A DNA stretch of 29,202 nucleotides from Oxalobacteraceae bacterium (GCA_003132085.1 PKWO01000017.1:1-29202); one strand, 5' to 3'. Positions 1-8,344 are shown, numbered from the stretch's first letter. The notes: generated from the letters alone by a model not told the origin. Made by a program: numbers and translations.

Positions 1-68
1 GAAGGGCTAGTCCAATGGTTTGAACTGGGGCACAGTCTTGCTTTTCTGGAGGTGTTTGACTTGTTCAC
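1..68 (-). CDS. 5' part of a gene that crosses the window edge (continues at 29202 to 28701)
   Basis: If the window is a circle, the minus-strand frame that is open at 28701-29202 continues here and can begin at a GTG at 68-66. That GTG is preceded by AAGGA about 7 bases upstream, and the frame has a stop at 110-108, so this is the best start in the open frame. The 68 bases here plus 502 bases at the right edge make 570 bases, an exact 190 codons. The N-terminal residues read VNKSNTSRKARLCPSSNHWTSPS and then run into GGWKGG at the right edge. The six bases GAAGGG occur at both window ends, so the junction may hold a two-codon assembly duplicate; either way the frame is kept. See the entry at 28701 for the rest of the protein. 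Confidence 0.55.
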   Translation of the reverse strand, partial: MNKSNTSRKARLCPSSNHWTSP

Positions 69-126
69 ATGCTTGTCCTTGAACGTTTTTGAGAGGGGAA
101 ACAGGCTTCAAAAAATCAGTCCCAGA

Positions 127-471
127 CTACTGTTTTAATAAATAAATTGTTCGCGCTATCAGTGCAAACACAAGCAATATGATTCCGTTTGTAATTACAT
201 AGCTTACATACGATAAATTCAAGAGCGAAAAAATAAGGTTACTTAATAATGCGAGTACAAAAAATATTCCGGATACTATTTTTAAATTTAACGCAGTCCT
301 CGGATACTCGAAAGTAATGCCAATCATCATAACCAAAGTGGCTGAAAGAAATATGAAACCACCTGCGCCAACCAGGATTCTGTTGGTATTCGAGTCCAAA
401 CTACAAAAGCCATAAACAATCAGAAAACTAATCGCTAAAGCAATCACAGAATTGATTGGGTTGAATTTCAT
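127..471 (-). CDS. Small multi-pass membrane protein of the transposon cargo operon
   Basis: The product is 114 residues and mostly hydrophobic. At least three membrane segments can be seen: residues about 6-24 (INSVIALAISFLIVYGFCS), about 32-52 (ILVGAGGFIFLSATLVMMIG), and two close segments near 62-110. It has no recognised family. I start it at 471, not at the longer frame start at 525, because the ATG at 471 lies one base after the stop of the upstream gene and has GGAG about 8 bases upstream. It is the fourth gene of a minus-strand operon that begins at 2964. Membrane location next to an SPFH protein suggests a membrane complex, which is inference. Confidence 0.7.
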   Translation of the reverse strand: MKFNPINSVIALAISFLIVYGFCSLDSNTNRILVGAGGFIFLSATLVMMIGITFEYPRTALNLKIVSGIFFVLALLSNLIFSLLNLSYVSYVITNGIILLVFALIARTIYLLKQ

Positions 472-472
472 A

Positions 473-826
473 TTAAGTCTCCGGATTAAAGGGAGGCGGC
501 GATAATGCAACCAGTCGTAACACATCAGGCACGTTTTCAGCGATATCCCATTTCAACATGCCAGGTTTCCAAATATACGTCTCTTTAACAATTTTGCGTT
601 CAACAATGAGTCGTGACAATTCTTGTTCAGAAAACGGCCCGGCCTGTTTACCGTCGATCATTGAGTAGTAAATTTGAGGCTGTGCAGTTTGAAGGGGATT
701 CATTGCACCTGGAATGTGCATGTTAACCATTGATTGGTTCATGGTTTTCACCATTTGCTGAGCGACGGCCATGCCCATGCCAAATTCCACTAGCCTATTT
801 ATCGAAAAAAAATTATCGTCATTCAT
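473..826 (-). CDS. GYF_2 (DUF4339) domain protein
   Basis: The product is 117 residues. Residues about 52-104 form a GYF_2/DUF4339 domain, recognised by the pattern YYSMIDGKQAGPFSEQEL followed by YIWKPGMLKWDIAENVPDV. GYF-type domains usually bind proline-rich peptides, and the neighbouring SPFH protein carries long proline runs, so the two may bind each other (inference). The N-terminal part is Met/Gln rich (GMGMAVAQQMVKTMNQSMVN) and resembles the low-complexity linker just before the GYF_2 domain of the SPFH protein. This suggests the gene arose by duplication of the 3' end of its upstream neighbour. It lies 23 bases after that gene and one base before the next, which fits one operon. Confidence 0.75.
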   Translation of the reverse strand: MNDDNFFSINRLVEFGMGMAVAQQMVKTMNQSMVNMHIPGAMNPLQTAQPQIYYSMIDGKQAGPFSEQELSRLIVERKIVKETYIWKPGMLKWDIAENVPDVLRLVALSPPPFNPET

Positions 827-849
827 GATAAAAATGATCCTTTCTTATT

Positions 850-2196
850 TCACACGATAGGTGGCGGCGGGGGTGGTGCAGCACCAAATATCGGCGACAA
901 TTCTTGAACATTACCTGCCAGTTCCCAATTAGCCATTCCTTGTTTCCAGACATGAATGTTCTTAGTTAATTGACCGCTATTCACCATGTCTAGTAACTGT
1001 TGCCAATTAAAAGGACCTAAAGTCGCACCATTTATTGCAACGCTATACTGAATCGTTGGCGGCGGGGGTGGCGTTACTTGTTGCTGCTGAATATTTTGTC
1101 CGATTTGATTCATCATATTAGACATCTGACCACCCATCGCTCCCCCAAGCATCATGCCAGTCATTATGCCTGCTGGGTTCATTCCGCCACCGCCCCCATT
1201 GCCACTACCACCGATGTTACCCATGCTGCCCATGCTATCTGCGGCGGCAGTAAGAACTACCGTTTGTTGGTCAATCTGATGCGCAGTTAGGTGCTGTGAT
1301 TCAGTCTGTAGCCTTTGCTTGCGCTGCATCTCCTCGCGCTGAATAAGCAGACTTCCTTCGACATTTTCAGCGTTGATTCGCTGGGTATCCTCGAGATTTT
1401 TCAGATTAATTGTCGTCTGTCCTTCAATTGTTCTTGTTTGCTGTTCTGCAGTTACTCGTCTTAACTCACTGTACCCATCACTTTCTTTGTCAACCTCAAT
1501 GGCGGCCAAATCAAAGCGTTTAATATTTACTCCAAAATCATCAGATAACGATCCACGAATGCGATGTTCCAAGAGATCACTGACTTCCATAATCTTGCGT
1601 TCGATTTGTAATACTGGCATTCCATTCGCTGATGGAAGGTTTGTGATATGCCCCTTGATATACTTTGACAGCGCATCACGTATTTGCTTTGTAAAATCAT
1701 CGATCTCAAAATTAATCATCCGATGAAGTTTTATAAACGCTTTGTAGTCAGTAATATTGAAGGTAATTGTTCCCCTAACAGCCATCGGTACGCCAAAATC
1801 TAAAAACCTTGGATCGAAAACATCGAAATAAGGGACACCAAACTTCACTTGTATATTGCCTGCGAGGTTGATGAAATAAATTTCCGCTTGAAATGGAGAT
1901 TTCCCTGCGTAAGCAAGGCCGATTATGCTGGAAATAACTGGCAAATTTGCTGTCGTAATAATCTCATCACGCGGCCCAACAATGAAGTCCTGCATTTGTC
2001 CGTCATTTTGTTTGTAGACAAAAACGGCAACTTCACCTTCTTTTACACGTAGGCTGCTCCCCCATCGGATAGCGTTTTCCTTGTTAGTGCTGTTTACGTC
2101 TCCTGTTGGGCGCCATTTCCAAACTAGGTACTCTTGTTGGTCGCAGCGGATCACATCCATTAATCCGCCTTCAACTTTTTTTCCGAATAAAGCCAT
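850..2196 (-). CDS. SPFH-domain (YdjI / virion-core-like) protein with C-terminal GYF_2 domain
   Basis: The product is 448 residues. It starts with MALFGKKVEGGLMDVIRC, typical of the YdjI or virion-core-like branch of SPFH proteins. The SPFH region covers about residues 20-240, followed by a charged helical stretch to about 310. A Gly/Met/Gln linker with several proline runs comes next, and a GYF_2 domain fills about residues 385-440 (ending NIHVWKQGMANWELAGNVQEL). SPFH proteins form oligomeric scaffolds on membranes; the B. subtilis YdjI relative works with a PspA-like protein. I chose ATG 2196 because GGAAG lies 5 bases upstream; a TTG 12 bases further up is less likely. It is the second gene of the cargo operon of the Tn3-family transposon. 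Confidence 0.82.
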   Translation of the reverse strand: MALFGKKVEGGLMDVIRCDQQEYLVWKWRPTGDVNSTNKENAIRWGSSLRVKEGEVAVFVYKQNDGQMQDFIVGPRDEIITTANLPVISSIIGLAYAGKSPFQAEIYFINLAGNIQVKFGVPYFDVFDPRFLDFGVPMAVRGTITFNITDYKAFIKLHRMINFEIDDFTKQIRDALSKYIKGHITNLPSANGMPVLQIERKIMEVSDLLEHRIRGSLSDDFGVNIKRFDLAAIEVDKESDGYSELRRVTAEQQTRTIEGQTTINLKNLEDTQRINAENVEGSLLIQREEMQRKQRLQTESQHLTAHQIDQQTVVLTAAADSMGSMGNIGGSGNGGGGGMNPAGIMTGMMLGGAMGGQMSNMMNQIGQNIQQQQVTPPPPPTIQYSVAINGATLGPFNWQQLLDMVNSGQLTKNIHVWKQGMANWELAGNVQELSPIFGAAPPPPPPIV

Positions 2197-2247
2197 GATC
2201 GCTTCCAATGATTACTTCAATCAGGTAATTTAGCATTGCAAATAAAT

Positions 2248-2964
2248 CTATTTGAGTTTCAGGTCTTTCGCATAATCCTCAATAATTTTTAGAAACTTCG
2301 GATCATCCTTAAATAGTCGCCCCTTATTAATTATCTGCTGGCACTTTGAAATCCATGCGTTTCTAAATGAGATACGATAACCATATGTTCCACCTGTCCC
2401 AGCTAGCTTTGTCATAAAACCAATACTAATCGAAGAAGTTTGTGCGGAAGCAAGGGATAGAAACTCTAACATGTCTTCTTTGTTGCTTGGGACAGGAAAG
2501 CTCGCTATTACGCTTGCCTGCGCGTTCATGGCTGCCTTATTTAACGCTTCTTCTTTGTCAATTAAAGCCATTAATCCCCAGCTACTACGATTTTTAGCAG
2601 CTTCTTGAGCTTCCAGTAATGCAGCATGGAACTTTATTATTGAACCAATAGATTCCGTATTTCTAAATTCGTGTCTGCAGTCAGTACATTTAGTGGAAAA
2701 CGATGGCACAGATGCTCCACATGCAGGGCATTTTCTGACGTCCCCTTCCTTGCGGTTTTGCGATTGTGGAGCAAGTTGTTTATTTGCTGGAGTTTGGGTT
2801 TCTGCCTTTCGTAGTTGAGCTAGCTTCCCATCAATTATAAGATCAACCTCGTCTTTATCCTCGCCGAAGGATTCAGCTTTGCGAGATATGACGGCTCTAT
2901 TTTTTTCTGATATGTCGCCATTTGCAAGCGCGAGCTCAATCAATTTTTCTATTTCAGGGTGCAT
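2248..2964 (-). CDS. Zinc-ribbon protein with N-terminal helical domain, first gene of the cargo operon
   Basis: The product is 238 residues. The N-terminal about 50 residues (EKLIELALANGDISEKNRAV then KAESFGEDKDEVDLIIDGKL) resemble the short TerB-like helical domain often seen before zinc ribbons in SPFH-linked proteins. Four cysteines at about residues 79, 82, 93 and 96 (CPACG and CTDC) form one zinc ribbon. The rest is predicted helical with no family I recognise and no clear membrane segment. The ATG at 2964 has GAGGGAAG upstream; an ATG at 2979 would place that motif inside the gene. It is promoter-proximal in the minus-strand operon, 51 bases before the SPFH gene, and so is probably part of the same complex. 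Confidence 0.75.
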   Translation of the reverse strand: MHPEIEKLIELALANGDISEKNRAVISRKAESFGEDKDEVDLIIDGKLAQLRKAETQTPANKQLAPQSQNRKEGDVRKCPACGASVPSFSTKCTDCRHEFRNTESIGSIIKFHAALLEAQEAAKNRSSWGLMALIDKEEALNKAAMNAQASVIASFPVPSNKEDMLEFLSLASAQTSSISIGFMTKLAGTGGTYGYRISFRNAWISKCQQIINKGRLFKDDPKFLKIIEDYAKDLKLK

Positions 2965-3175
2965 GCTTTCTTCCCTCATTATTTTTTGTTATGCGAATTT
3001 AAACCGGAAAAAACGACAGATGAATTTCGGCTACCGCCTTACTGGCAGAGCAGTTGACGGACGCGCTCAGCGGCCCAAGGCAATCCTCACCTCACTTTGC
3101 CAAGTAGCTCATCAGGTAAAACCACGTACCGACTGCTTTTTCTAGGTTAATGATATTCATCGATAACTATAAGTA

Positions 3176-3204
3176 AGTATATTCCATAATTTTCCACAAG
3201 TCAA
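3176..3204 (-). promoter_or_regulatory. Sigma-70-type promoter of the transposon cargo operon
   Basis: On the minus strand TTGACT (3204-3199) is followed after exactly 17 bases by TATACT (3181-3176). Transcription would start near 3168, giving a leader of about 200 bases before the zinc-ribbon gene at 2964. No other start of similar quality is seen between the genes down to 127, so one transcript probably covers the whole operon. Confidence 0.65.
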
Positions 3205-3283
3205 CAAAAACTAGGCGAATCCGTGGGGACGCGCACAGAGGTTACTTCCAACACAACACATGGCCTTTATACCAAATACGACC

Positions 3284-3411
3284 AAAATGTCAGTTTGAGC
3301 TATACCCTATCCTGATGTCAGATGCCGCGTGTAAATTACGTCAGGATAGGATCAAATTTTGAATTTATTGACATATCCAGTTAAAGGTCATAGAGTCTTT
3401 CCTGACATTTT
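3284..3411. promoter_or_regulatory. Probable res site of the Tn3-family resolvase
   Basis: The region just upstream of tnpR carries several resolvase-like half sites with the core TGTCAG: AAAATGTCAG at 3284-3293 and its inverse CTGACATTTT at 3402-3411 bound the region, and an inverted pair CCTATCCTGA / TCAGGATAGG lies at 3306-3315 and 3341-3350. Total length about 128 bases and a position before tnpR are normal for a three-subsite res. Exact subsite borders cannot be set by eye. Confidence 0.6.
3368..3396 (+). promoter_or_regulatory. Promoter of tnpR-tnpA
   Basis: TTGACA (3368-3373) and TAGAGT (3391-3396) are 17 bases apart and end 27 bases before the tnpR ATG. The promoter lies inside the res region, so binding of the resolvase should repress its own transcription, as known for Tn3-type elements. 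Confidence 0.6.
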
Positions 3412-3423
3412 GTGGGGAATTCT

Positions 3424-3984
3424 ATGATCGGACAGCGCATTGGGTATATCCGGGTCAGCACTTTCGACCAGAACCCGGAACGGCAACTGGATGGAATCAA
3501 GGTTGACCGCACTTTTACCGACAAAGCATCTGGCAAGGATATCAAGCGCCCGGAACTGGAAGCACTGATGAGTTTCGCCCGCACCGGCGACACAGTGGTC
3601 GTGCATAGCATGGATCGCCTGGCGCGCAATCTCGATGATTTACGCCACATCGTGCAAATGCTGACGCAGCGAGGGGTGCATATCGAATTCGTCAAGGAGC
3701 ATCTCAGCTTTACCGGCGAAGACTCGCCGATGGCGAACCTGATGCTGTCGGTCATGGGCGCGTTTGCCGAGTTCGAGCGCTCCCTGATCCGCGAGCGCCA
3801 GCGTGAAGGCATCGCATTAGCCAAGCAACGCGGTGCCTATCGTGGCCGGAAGAAATCGCTCTCCGACCAGGAAATTACGGTGTTGCGGCAGCGGGCCGCT
3901 GCCGGTGAACAAAAGGCCACACTCGCCCGTGAATTCGGCATTAGCAGGGAGACGCTTTACCAATATTTGCGGACAACCGAATAA
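3424..3984 (+). CDS. tnpR: Serine resolvase of a Tn3-family transposon
   Basis: The product is 187 residues, the usual size. The catalytic serine is Ser12 in RIGYIRVSTFDQN, and the conserved arginine motif MDRLARN follows near residue 68. The C-terminal helix-turn-helix lies at about residues 150-185 (ending AREFGISRETLYQYLRT). The enzyme resolves cointegrates at the res site directly upstream and should repress its own promoter there. I start at ATG 3424 because GTGGGG lies just before it; a GTG at 3412 would put that motif inside the gene. Its stop is three bases before the tnpA start, and both genes run in the same direction. Confidence 0.93.
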   Translation: MIGQRIGYIRVSTFDQNPERQLDGIKVDRTFTDKASGKDIKRPELEALMSFARTGDTVVVHSMDRLARNLDDLRHIVQMLTQRGVHIEFVKEHLSFTGEDSPMANLMLSVMGAFAEFERSLIRERQREGIALAKQRGAYRGRKKSLSDQEITVLRQRAAAGEQKATLAREFGISRETLYQYLRTTE

Positions 3985-3987
3985 CCC

Positions 3988-6957
3988 ATGCCACGCCGAT
4001 CACTCCTTACTACCGTCCAACAGGAAGCGCTGTTTGCATTTCCAAGCTCCGATGTGGAGATTGCGCGGTATTACACTTTTGACGAACGCGATCTATCGAT
4101 CATTCGCCAGCGGCGTGGGGCGCACAACCGGTTCGGCTTTGCCGTCCAACTGTGCTACCTGCGCTATCCCGGTTACGCGATGGCCGTCGACACAACTCCA
4201 CCAGACGGCCTGCTGTCGCATGTATCGCGGCAGTTGCGCATCAATCCTGCCGCATGGGCCGAATACGCCCAGCGCGACGAGACCCGGCGCGAACATGCGC
4301 TCGAATTACAGACGGCGTTTGGCTATCGCCCATTCACTGCCGGGGAATACCGGAAGCAACGCGGCGCGTTGACGGAACTGGCGCTACAGACAAACAAAGG
4401 GGTGGTGATCGCCCAGCAGTTGATTGAAATGTTGCGCAAGCACCACATAATTTTGCCGCCCGCAGGAGTCATCGACCGTTTATGCGCGGAAGCATTGGCG
4501 CGCGGAACGTGCTTGTTCTACCAACGGTTGACCGAAGGATTGGACGCAGCGCACCGCAAACAACTGGACAAGCTGCTCACGCCACGCGAAGACGTGCGCA
4601 CCATTGTGTTGACATGGCTGCGCCAACCGCCCGGCGAAGCGAAGGCGAGGCGCATCCTGTTGCATCTTGATCGCCTTGATGCCATTCGTGAGGTCGGCTT
4701 GCCGGTCGGCCTTGAAAAAATGGTACATCAAGGCCGCTTGACACAACTGGCCCGCGAAGGCGCGCAGATGAGCATGCAACACCTGCGCGATCTGGAAGAA
4801 ACGCGGCGATATGCGACGCTGGCGGCAATGCTGCTCGATACCCAGGCTACCGTCATCGATCAGATACTGGATTTGAACGATAGAATCATCGGCAAGATGT
4901 TCTCCGATGCGAAACGCAAGCACGCCGAATCGTTCCATAACAAGGGCAAGGCGATCAACGACAAGGTACGGCTCTATTCGCGTGTGGGACATGCGCTGAT
5001 CGATGCGCGCAAGACCGGCGCTGACCCATTTACCGCAATCGAAGCGGTTATCCCTTGGGACACCTTCACGCAAAGCATCACGGAAGCGGAAAAGCTGGCG
5101 CAGCCAGAATCGTTCGATCATCTTCATCTCATCGAGGAAGGCTATACCCAGATGCGGCGCTATACGCCGCGATTGCTGGAAGCATTCACGTTCAAGGCAG
5201 CGCCGGTCGCGCAAAGGGTGCTGGACGGTATCGATACGATTAAGGCCATGAATGCGGCCAACGCCCGGTCGATGCCGAAAGATGTGCCAGTCGAATTCAT
5301 CAAACCACGCTGGGAACAATATGTTCTGAAAGATGATGGCATTGACCGGCGCTTCTATGAACTGTGCGCCTTGTCCGAACTGAAAAATGCGTTGCGGTCG
5401 GGCGATGTCTGGGTGCCAGGTTCACGGCAGTTCAAGGACTTCGAGGAATACCTGCTGACGCCAAAACGTTTTGCGGCGCTGCGCGATGCGGGCGATCTGT
5501 CTCTTGCAATCGACACCGATGGCGAACGTTATTTGCGGGATCGACTTGCGCTGCTCAAGGAGAAATTAACTGAGGTGAACCGCTTGGCCGCTGCCGGTGA
5601 GCTGCCTGACGCGGAAATTGCCGATGAATTGTTAAAGATCAAGCCACTGACCAAAAGCGTGCCGGAAGAAGCGGAACGGCTTGAAGAAGATATTTTTGGC
5701 GTGATGCCTCGTCCCAAGATTACAGACCTGCTGCTTGAGGTTGATCAATGGACGGATTTTACCCGGCATTTTACGCACCTGCGCAGCGATGCGCTGCCCA
5801 AGGACAGGTCGGCATTGTTGACGGTGATTCTGGCGGACGCCATCAATCTGGGGTTGACGAAAATGGCGGAAGCATGTCCGGGAACGACGTTCAACAAGCT
5901 TGATACGATGCGCGCCTGGCACGTTCGCGACGAATCGTATTCCAAAGGTTTGGCCGAACTGGTCAACTACCAGCATCGATTGCCGTTCGCATCGCATTGG
6001 GGAACCGGCAAGACCTCTTCATCGGATGGTCAGAACTACAAGGTCGGCGGTCGCGGCGGGCAAACCGGGCAGGTCAATTTGCGGTACGGTTCAGACCCCG
6101 GAATCAACTTCTATACGCATATTTCCGATCAATACGCGCCGTACCACATCAAAGCCATCACTTCTACAATCCGCGATGCAACGCATGTGCTGGACGGCTT
6201 GCTGTACCACGAATCGGAACTGTGCATCGAGGAACACTATACCGATACCAACGGCTTCACCGATCACATATTTGCATTGTGCCCTCCGCTTGGCTTCCGC
6301 TTCGCGCCACGGATACGCGACCTCAAGGATAAGAATTTGTATGTGCCAGATGATCCAAAAAATTATCCGGCACTGTCGCATTTTTTAGGTGATAAAAGCA
6401 TCAACCAGAAAATCATTCTGACGCAATGGCCGGAATATCTTCGCATGGCAACGTCAATCAAGCAGGGCACCGTGACGGCTTCGCTGATGTTGCGCAAGCT
6501 CGCAAGTTACCCACGGCAGAACGGCCTGGCACTCGCCCTGCGTGAAATTGGACGCATCGAGCGCACTATTTTTGCGCTGGACTGGCTGCTTGATCCGCGC
6601 TTGCGCCAGCGCGTGACTGCCGGACTGAACAAAGGTGAGGCGAAAAACACGTTGGCTCGCGCAGTATGCTTTAACCGGCTTGGCGAAATCCGGGATCGAA
6701 CCTACGAACTACAGCGTCATCGTGCAAGCGGCCTCAATCTGGTCGTGGCGGCGATTATCTTGTGGAATACGGTCTACCTGGAACGGGCAGTCAGCGCGAT
6801 GCGCGCCCAGGGATATCCCATTGATGATGCGTTGCTCAAGCACGTTGCGCCGATTCACTGGAACCATATCAATTTGACGGGCGACTACGCCTGGAAACAG
6901 CATCGGAGGGTCGAGAAAGGCGGATTCAGGCCGTTACTGCCGCTTCCAAAGGCTTAA
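3988..6957 (+). CDS. tnpA: Tn3-family transposase
   Basis: The product is 989 residues, full length for the family, with no frameshift. The N-terminal DNA-binding region begins PRRSLLTTVQQEALFAFP. The DDE catalytic residues are likely Asp680 in SSSDGQNYKV, Asp753 in HYTDTNGFTDH and Glu932 in YLERAVSAMRAQG. It cuts the 38-bp terminal repeats; the right-hand repeat overlaps the last bases of the gene at 6953-6990. The matching repeat at 25473 is in the correct inverted orientation only if the transposon runs through the window edge. The transposase appears functional. Confidence 0.96.
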   Translation: MPRRSLLTTVQQEALFAFPSSDVEIARYYTFDERDLSIIRQRRGAHNRFGFAVQLCYLRYPGYAMAVDTTPPDGLLSHVSRQLRINPAAWAEYAQRDETRREHALELQTAFGYRPFTAGEYRKQRGALTELALQTNKGVVIAQQLIEMLRKHHIILPPAGVIDRLCAEALARGTCLFYQRLTEGLDAAHRKQLDKLLTPREDVRTIVLTWLRQPPGEAKARRILLHLDRLDAIREVGLPVGLEKMVHQGRLTQLAREGAQMSMQHLRDLEETRRYATLAAMLLDTQATVIDQILDLNDRIIGKMFSDAKRKHAESFHNKGKAINDKVRLYSRVGHALIDARKTGADPFTAIEAVIPWDTFTQSITEAEKLAQPESFDHLHLIEEGYTQMRRYTPRLLEAFTFKAAPVAQRVLDGIDTIKAMNAANARSMPKDVPVEFIKPRWEQYVLKDDGIDRRFYELCALSELKNALRSGDVWVPGSRQFKDFEEYLLTPKRFAALRDAGDLSLAIDTDGERYLRDRLALLKEKLTEVNRLAAAGELPDAEIADELLKIKPLTKSVPEEAERLEEDIFGVMPRPKITDLLLEVDQWTDFTRHFTHLRSDALPKDRSALLTVILADAINLGLTKMAEACPGTTFNKLDTMRAWHVRDESYSKGLAELVNYQHRLPFASHWGTGKTSSSDGQNYKVGGRGGQTGQVNLRYGSDPGINFYTHISDQYAPYHIKAITSTIRDATHVLDGLLYHESELCIEEHYTDTNGFTDHIFALCPPLGFRFAPRIRDLKDKNLYVPDDPKNYPALSHFLGDKSINQKIILTQWPEYLRMATSIKQGTVTASLMLRKLASYPRQNGLALALREIGRIERTIFALDWLLDPRLRQRVTAGLNKGEAKNTLARAVCFNRLGEIRDRTYELQRHRASGLNLVVAAIILWNTVYLERAVSAMRAQGYPIDDALLKHVAPIHWNHINLTGDYAWKQHRRVEKGGFRPLLPLPKA

Positions 6958-6990
6958 CGTACTTTAATTTCCCTTTCGTCAAACGCCCCC
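6953..6990 (-). repeat. Terminal inverted repeat IRR of the Tn3-family transposon
   Basis: Read inward on the minus strand it begins GGGGGCGTTTGACG and ends GTACGTTAAG, the typical GGGG...TAAG form of Tn3-family ends. It matches 25473-25510 at 37 of 38 positions; only the outermost base differs (G here, C there). Confidence 0.9.
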
Positions 6991-6995
6991 TACAT
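6991..6995. repeat. Target-site duplication TACAT, right copy
   Basis: TACAT directly follows IRR and equals the TACAT at 25468-25472 directly before IRL. Five bases is the usual duplication length for Tn3-family elements. Confidence 0.8.
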
Positions 6996-7231
6996 GCCGC
7001 AAGCGGCATAAACACCCAATGCGCCGCTCTGCGGGTTTGTTGGATGTGAGTAGCATCGAGCAAGACTGCAAGAACGCGCTAAACCGGGCATTCCTGCGAT
7101 TTTCCAGAAAAATCAATGGGGTCGTATGCCCCGGCACCCTGCAAACGCGCCTGGGGCCATTCTGGTGGCTTTTGTACTCAACACCACCAGCCATGCAGCC
7201 AGCCGACCCAAAAAAATAGTGAAAATAATGC
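6996..7231. other. Intergenic region upstream of kfrA
   Basis: I see no credible gene here. It starts with a small hairpin (TGCCGC-AA-GCGGCA at 6995-7008), the continuation of the direct repeat that the transposon split; the equivalent copy at 22829-22843 has TGCCGC-CCA-GCGGCA. The rest, to the kfrA promoter, shows no clear motif. Confidence 0.5.
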
Positions 7232-7264
7232 TTGACACATAAGAATAATAAGATTATTATTCTT
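7232..7264 (+). promoter_or_regulatory. kfrA promoter with overlapping palindromic operator
   Basis: TTGACA (7232-7237) and TATTAT (7255-7260) are 17 bases apart. A palindrome with 10-base arms, AAGAATAATA and TATTATTCTT around AGAT, covers 7241-7264 and so overlaps the -10 box. KfrA proteins are known to repress their own promoter by binding such repeats, so this is the likely autoregulatory site. Confidence 0.75.
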
Positions 7265-7288
7265 CTTATTAATTCAAAGGAAATCACT

Positions 7289-8344
7289 ATGAACCAGCCA
7301 ACTTCCCCCGCTATTCCCGCCGAAGTCCGCGAGCGCGTCATTGCCGCCGCCGTCGATCTCTACGAACAAGCCGACCGCCAGCGTTTCCCGACCGTTGACG
7401 CCGTGCGCCGCTTGTCACGGGCCGACATGAACACTGTTTCGGGCGTGATGAAGGAGTGGCGACAGGCTCAAACGACCCAGGCCGCACCCGTGGCCGTCGC
7501 GGTTCCCGAGGCAGTGCAACAGGCCAACGCCGCAGCCGTAGCCGCCCTTTGGCTGAATGCCACCGAGCTTGCAAACCAATCTTTGCGCAGTGCTCAAGCC
7601 GGTTGGGAAAAAGAACGGACAGAACTGGACGACATGCGTGCCGAGTTGGCCAACAGCTACGAAGCTCAAGCCGCTGAATTTGAAACCACAAAAAAACAAC
7701 TCGCAGAAACCGAAGCCAAAACCGCCGAGCTGGCCCAGCAACTCGCCGCAGTGCGCCAAAGCGAATCGGAAGCAATCAATCGCGCCGACCTGGCCGACGC
7801 CAGAATTTCAGATCTGCGCGGAGAGCTCGACCGGGCAATTTTGGAAACCGAGCGTCAACGCACCGAACTGACCGACACACGGGCCAAGGCCGAGGCTGCG
7901 AACGCCGCCACCGAAGCCACACGCGCCGAACTGGCGACAGTTAAGACCCAAGCCGCAGAGCGGGAAAAACAAGCCGCAGCCGAGGCCCAACGCGGCGCCG
8001 ACCGGCTGGCCAAGATTGAAACCGACCGTGACCAGGTGCGGGCAGAGCTGGCAACAGTGAAGGCCAAGGCCGAAGCCGCCGACCTGACGCACCAGGAACA
8101 CCGCAAAACAGCCGCCGCCGAAACCCTGCGCACCGTAGAACGCATGAACAAAGCCGAGGCCGACCGGGACGCCGCCCGCAAACAAGCCAGCACAGCCCGC
8201 GAGGATGCTGCCAAGACAGCCGGGAAGCTGGAGGCCATGCAGACCCAAGCAGCAAGCCTCATTGACGCTCTGGCAGCACGCCAAGAGGCACCAGCAGCCA
8301 AAGCCGCCGCCAACCCAGCAGCCAAAGCCGCCAAAAAATCATGA
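7289..8344 (+). CDS. kfrA: KfrA-type DNA-binding coiled-coil protein
   Basis: The product is 351 residues. Residues about 8-60 form the KfrA_N helix-turn-helix region (VRERVIAAAVDLYEQADRQ, then VDAVRRLSRADMNTVSGVMK). Residues about 90-325 form a long Ala/Glu-rich coiled coil, and the C-terminus is an Ala/Lys tail (PAAKAAKKS). KfrA proteins are plasmid-encoded autorepressors with a proposed role in plasmid maintenance, probably as extended filaments. I use ATG 7289 because AAAGGA lies upstream; the earlier ATG at 7232 falls inside the promoter. The stop overlaps the start of the next gene by four bases (ATGA), which suggests coupled translation. Confidence 0.9.
   Translation: MNQPTSPAIPAEVRERVIAAAVDLYEQADRQRFPTVDAVRRLSRADMNTVSGVMKEWRQAQTTQAAPVAVAVPEAVQQANAAAVAALWLNATELANQSLRSAQAGWEKERTELDDMRAELANSYEAQAAEFETTKKQLAETEAKTAELAQQLAAVRQSESEAINRADLADARISDLRGELDRAILETERQRTELTDTRAKAEAANAATEATRAELATVKTQAAEREKQAAAEAQRGADRLAKIETDRDQVRAELATVKAKAEAADLTHQEHRKTAAAETLRTVERMNKAEADRDAARKQASTAREDAAKTAGKLEAMQTQAASLIDALAARQEAPAAKAAANPAAKAAKKS

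Larger units (their letters stand above)
1..6990. mobile_element. Tn3-family transposon, right part (mobility genes and most of the cargo)
   Basis: This is the tnpR/tnpA end of the transposon, ending at the 38-bp inverted repeat 6953-6990. The other part is 25473-29202. Together they make about 10,720 bases flanked by TACAT on both sides. The part contains the first four cargo genes and the start of the fifth. Confidence 0.8.

Noticed and set aside
2879..3145. Short plus-strand frame before the res site
   Set aside because: It overlaps the zinc-ribbon gene and its leader, and has no ribosome binding site or domain.
4480..5319. Long minus-strand frame of 279 codons inside tnpA
   Set aside because: It lies wholly antisense to a full-length transposase with clear catalytic motifs; its composition is that of a shadow frame.
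7808..8284. Long minus-strand frames opposite kfrA
   Set aside because: They are Gly/Cys or Ala/Ser/Arg-rich mirrors of the coiled-coil repeats and have no ribosome binding site of note.
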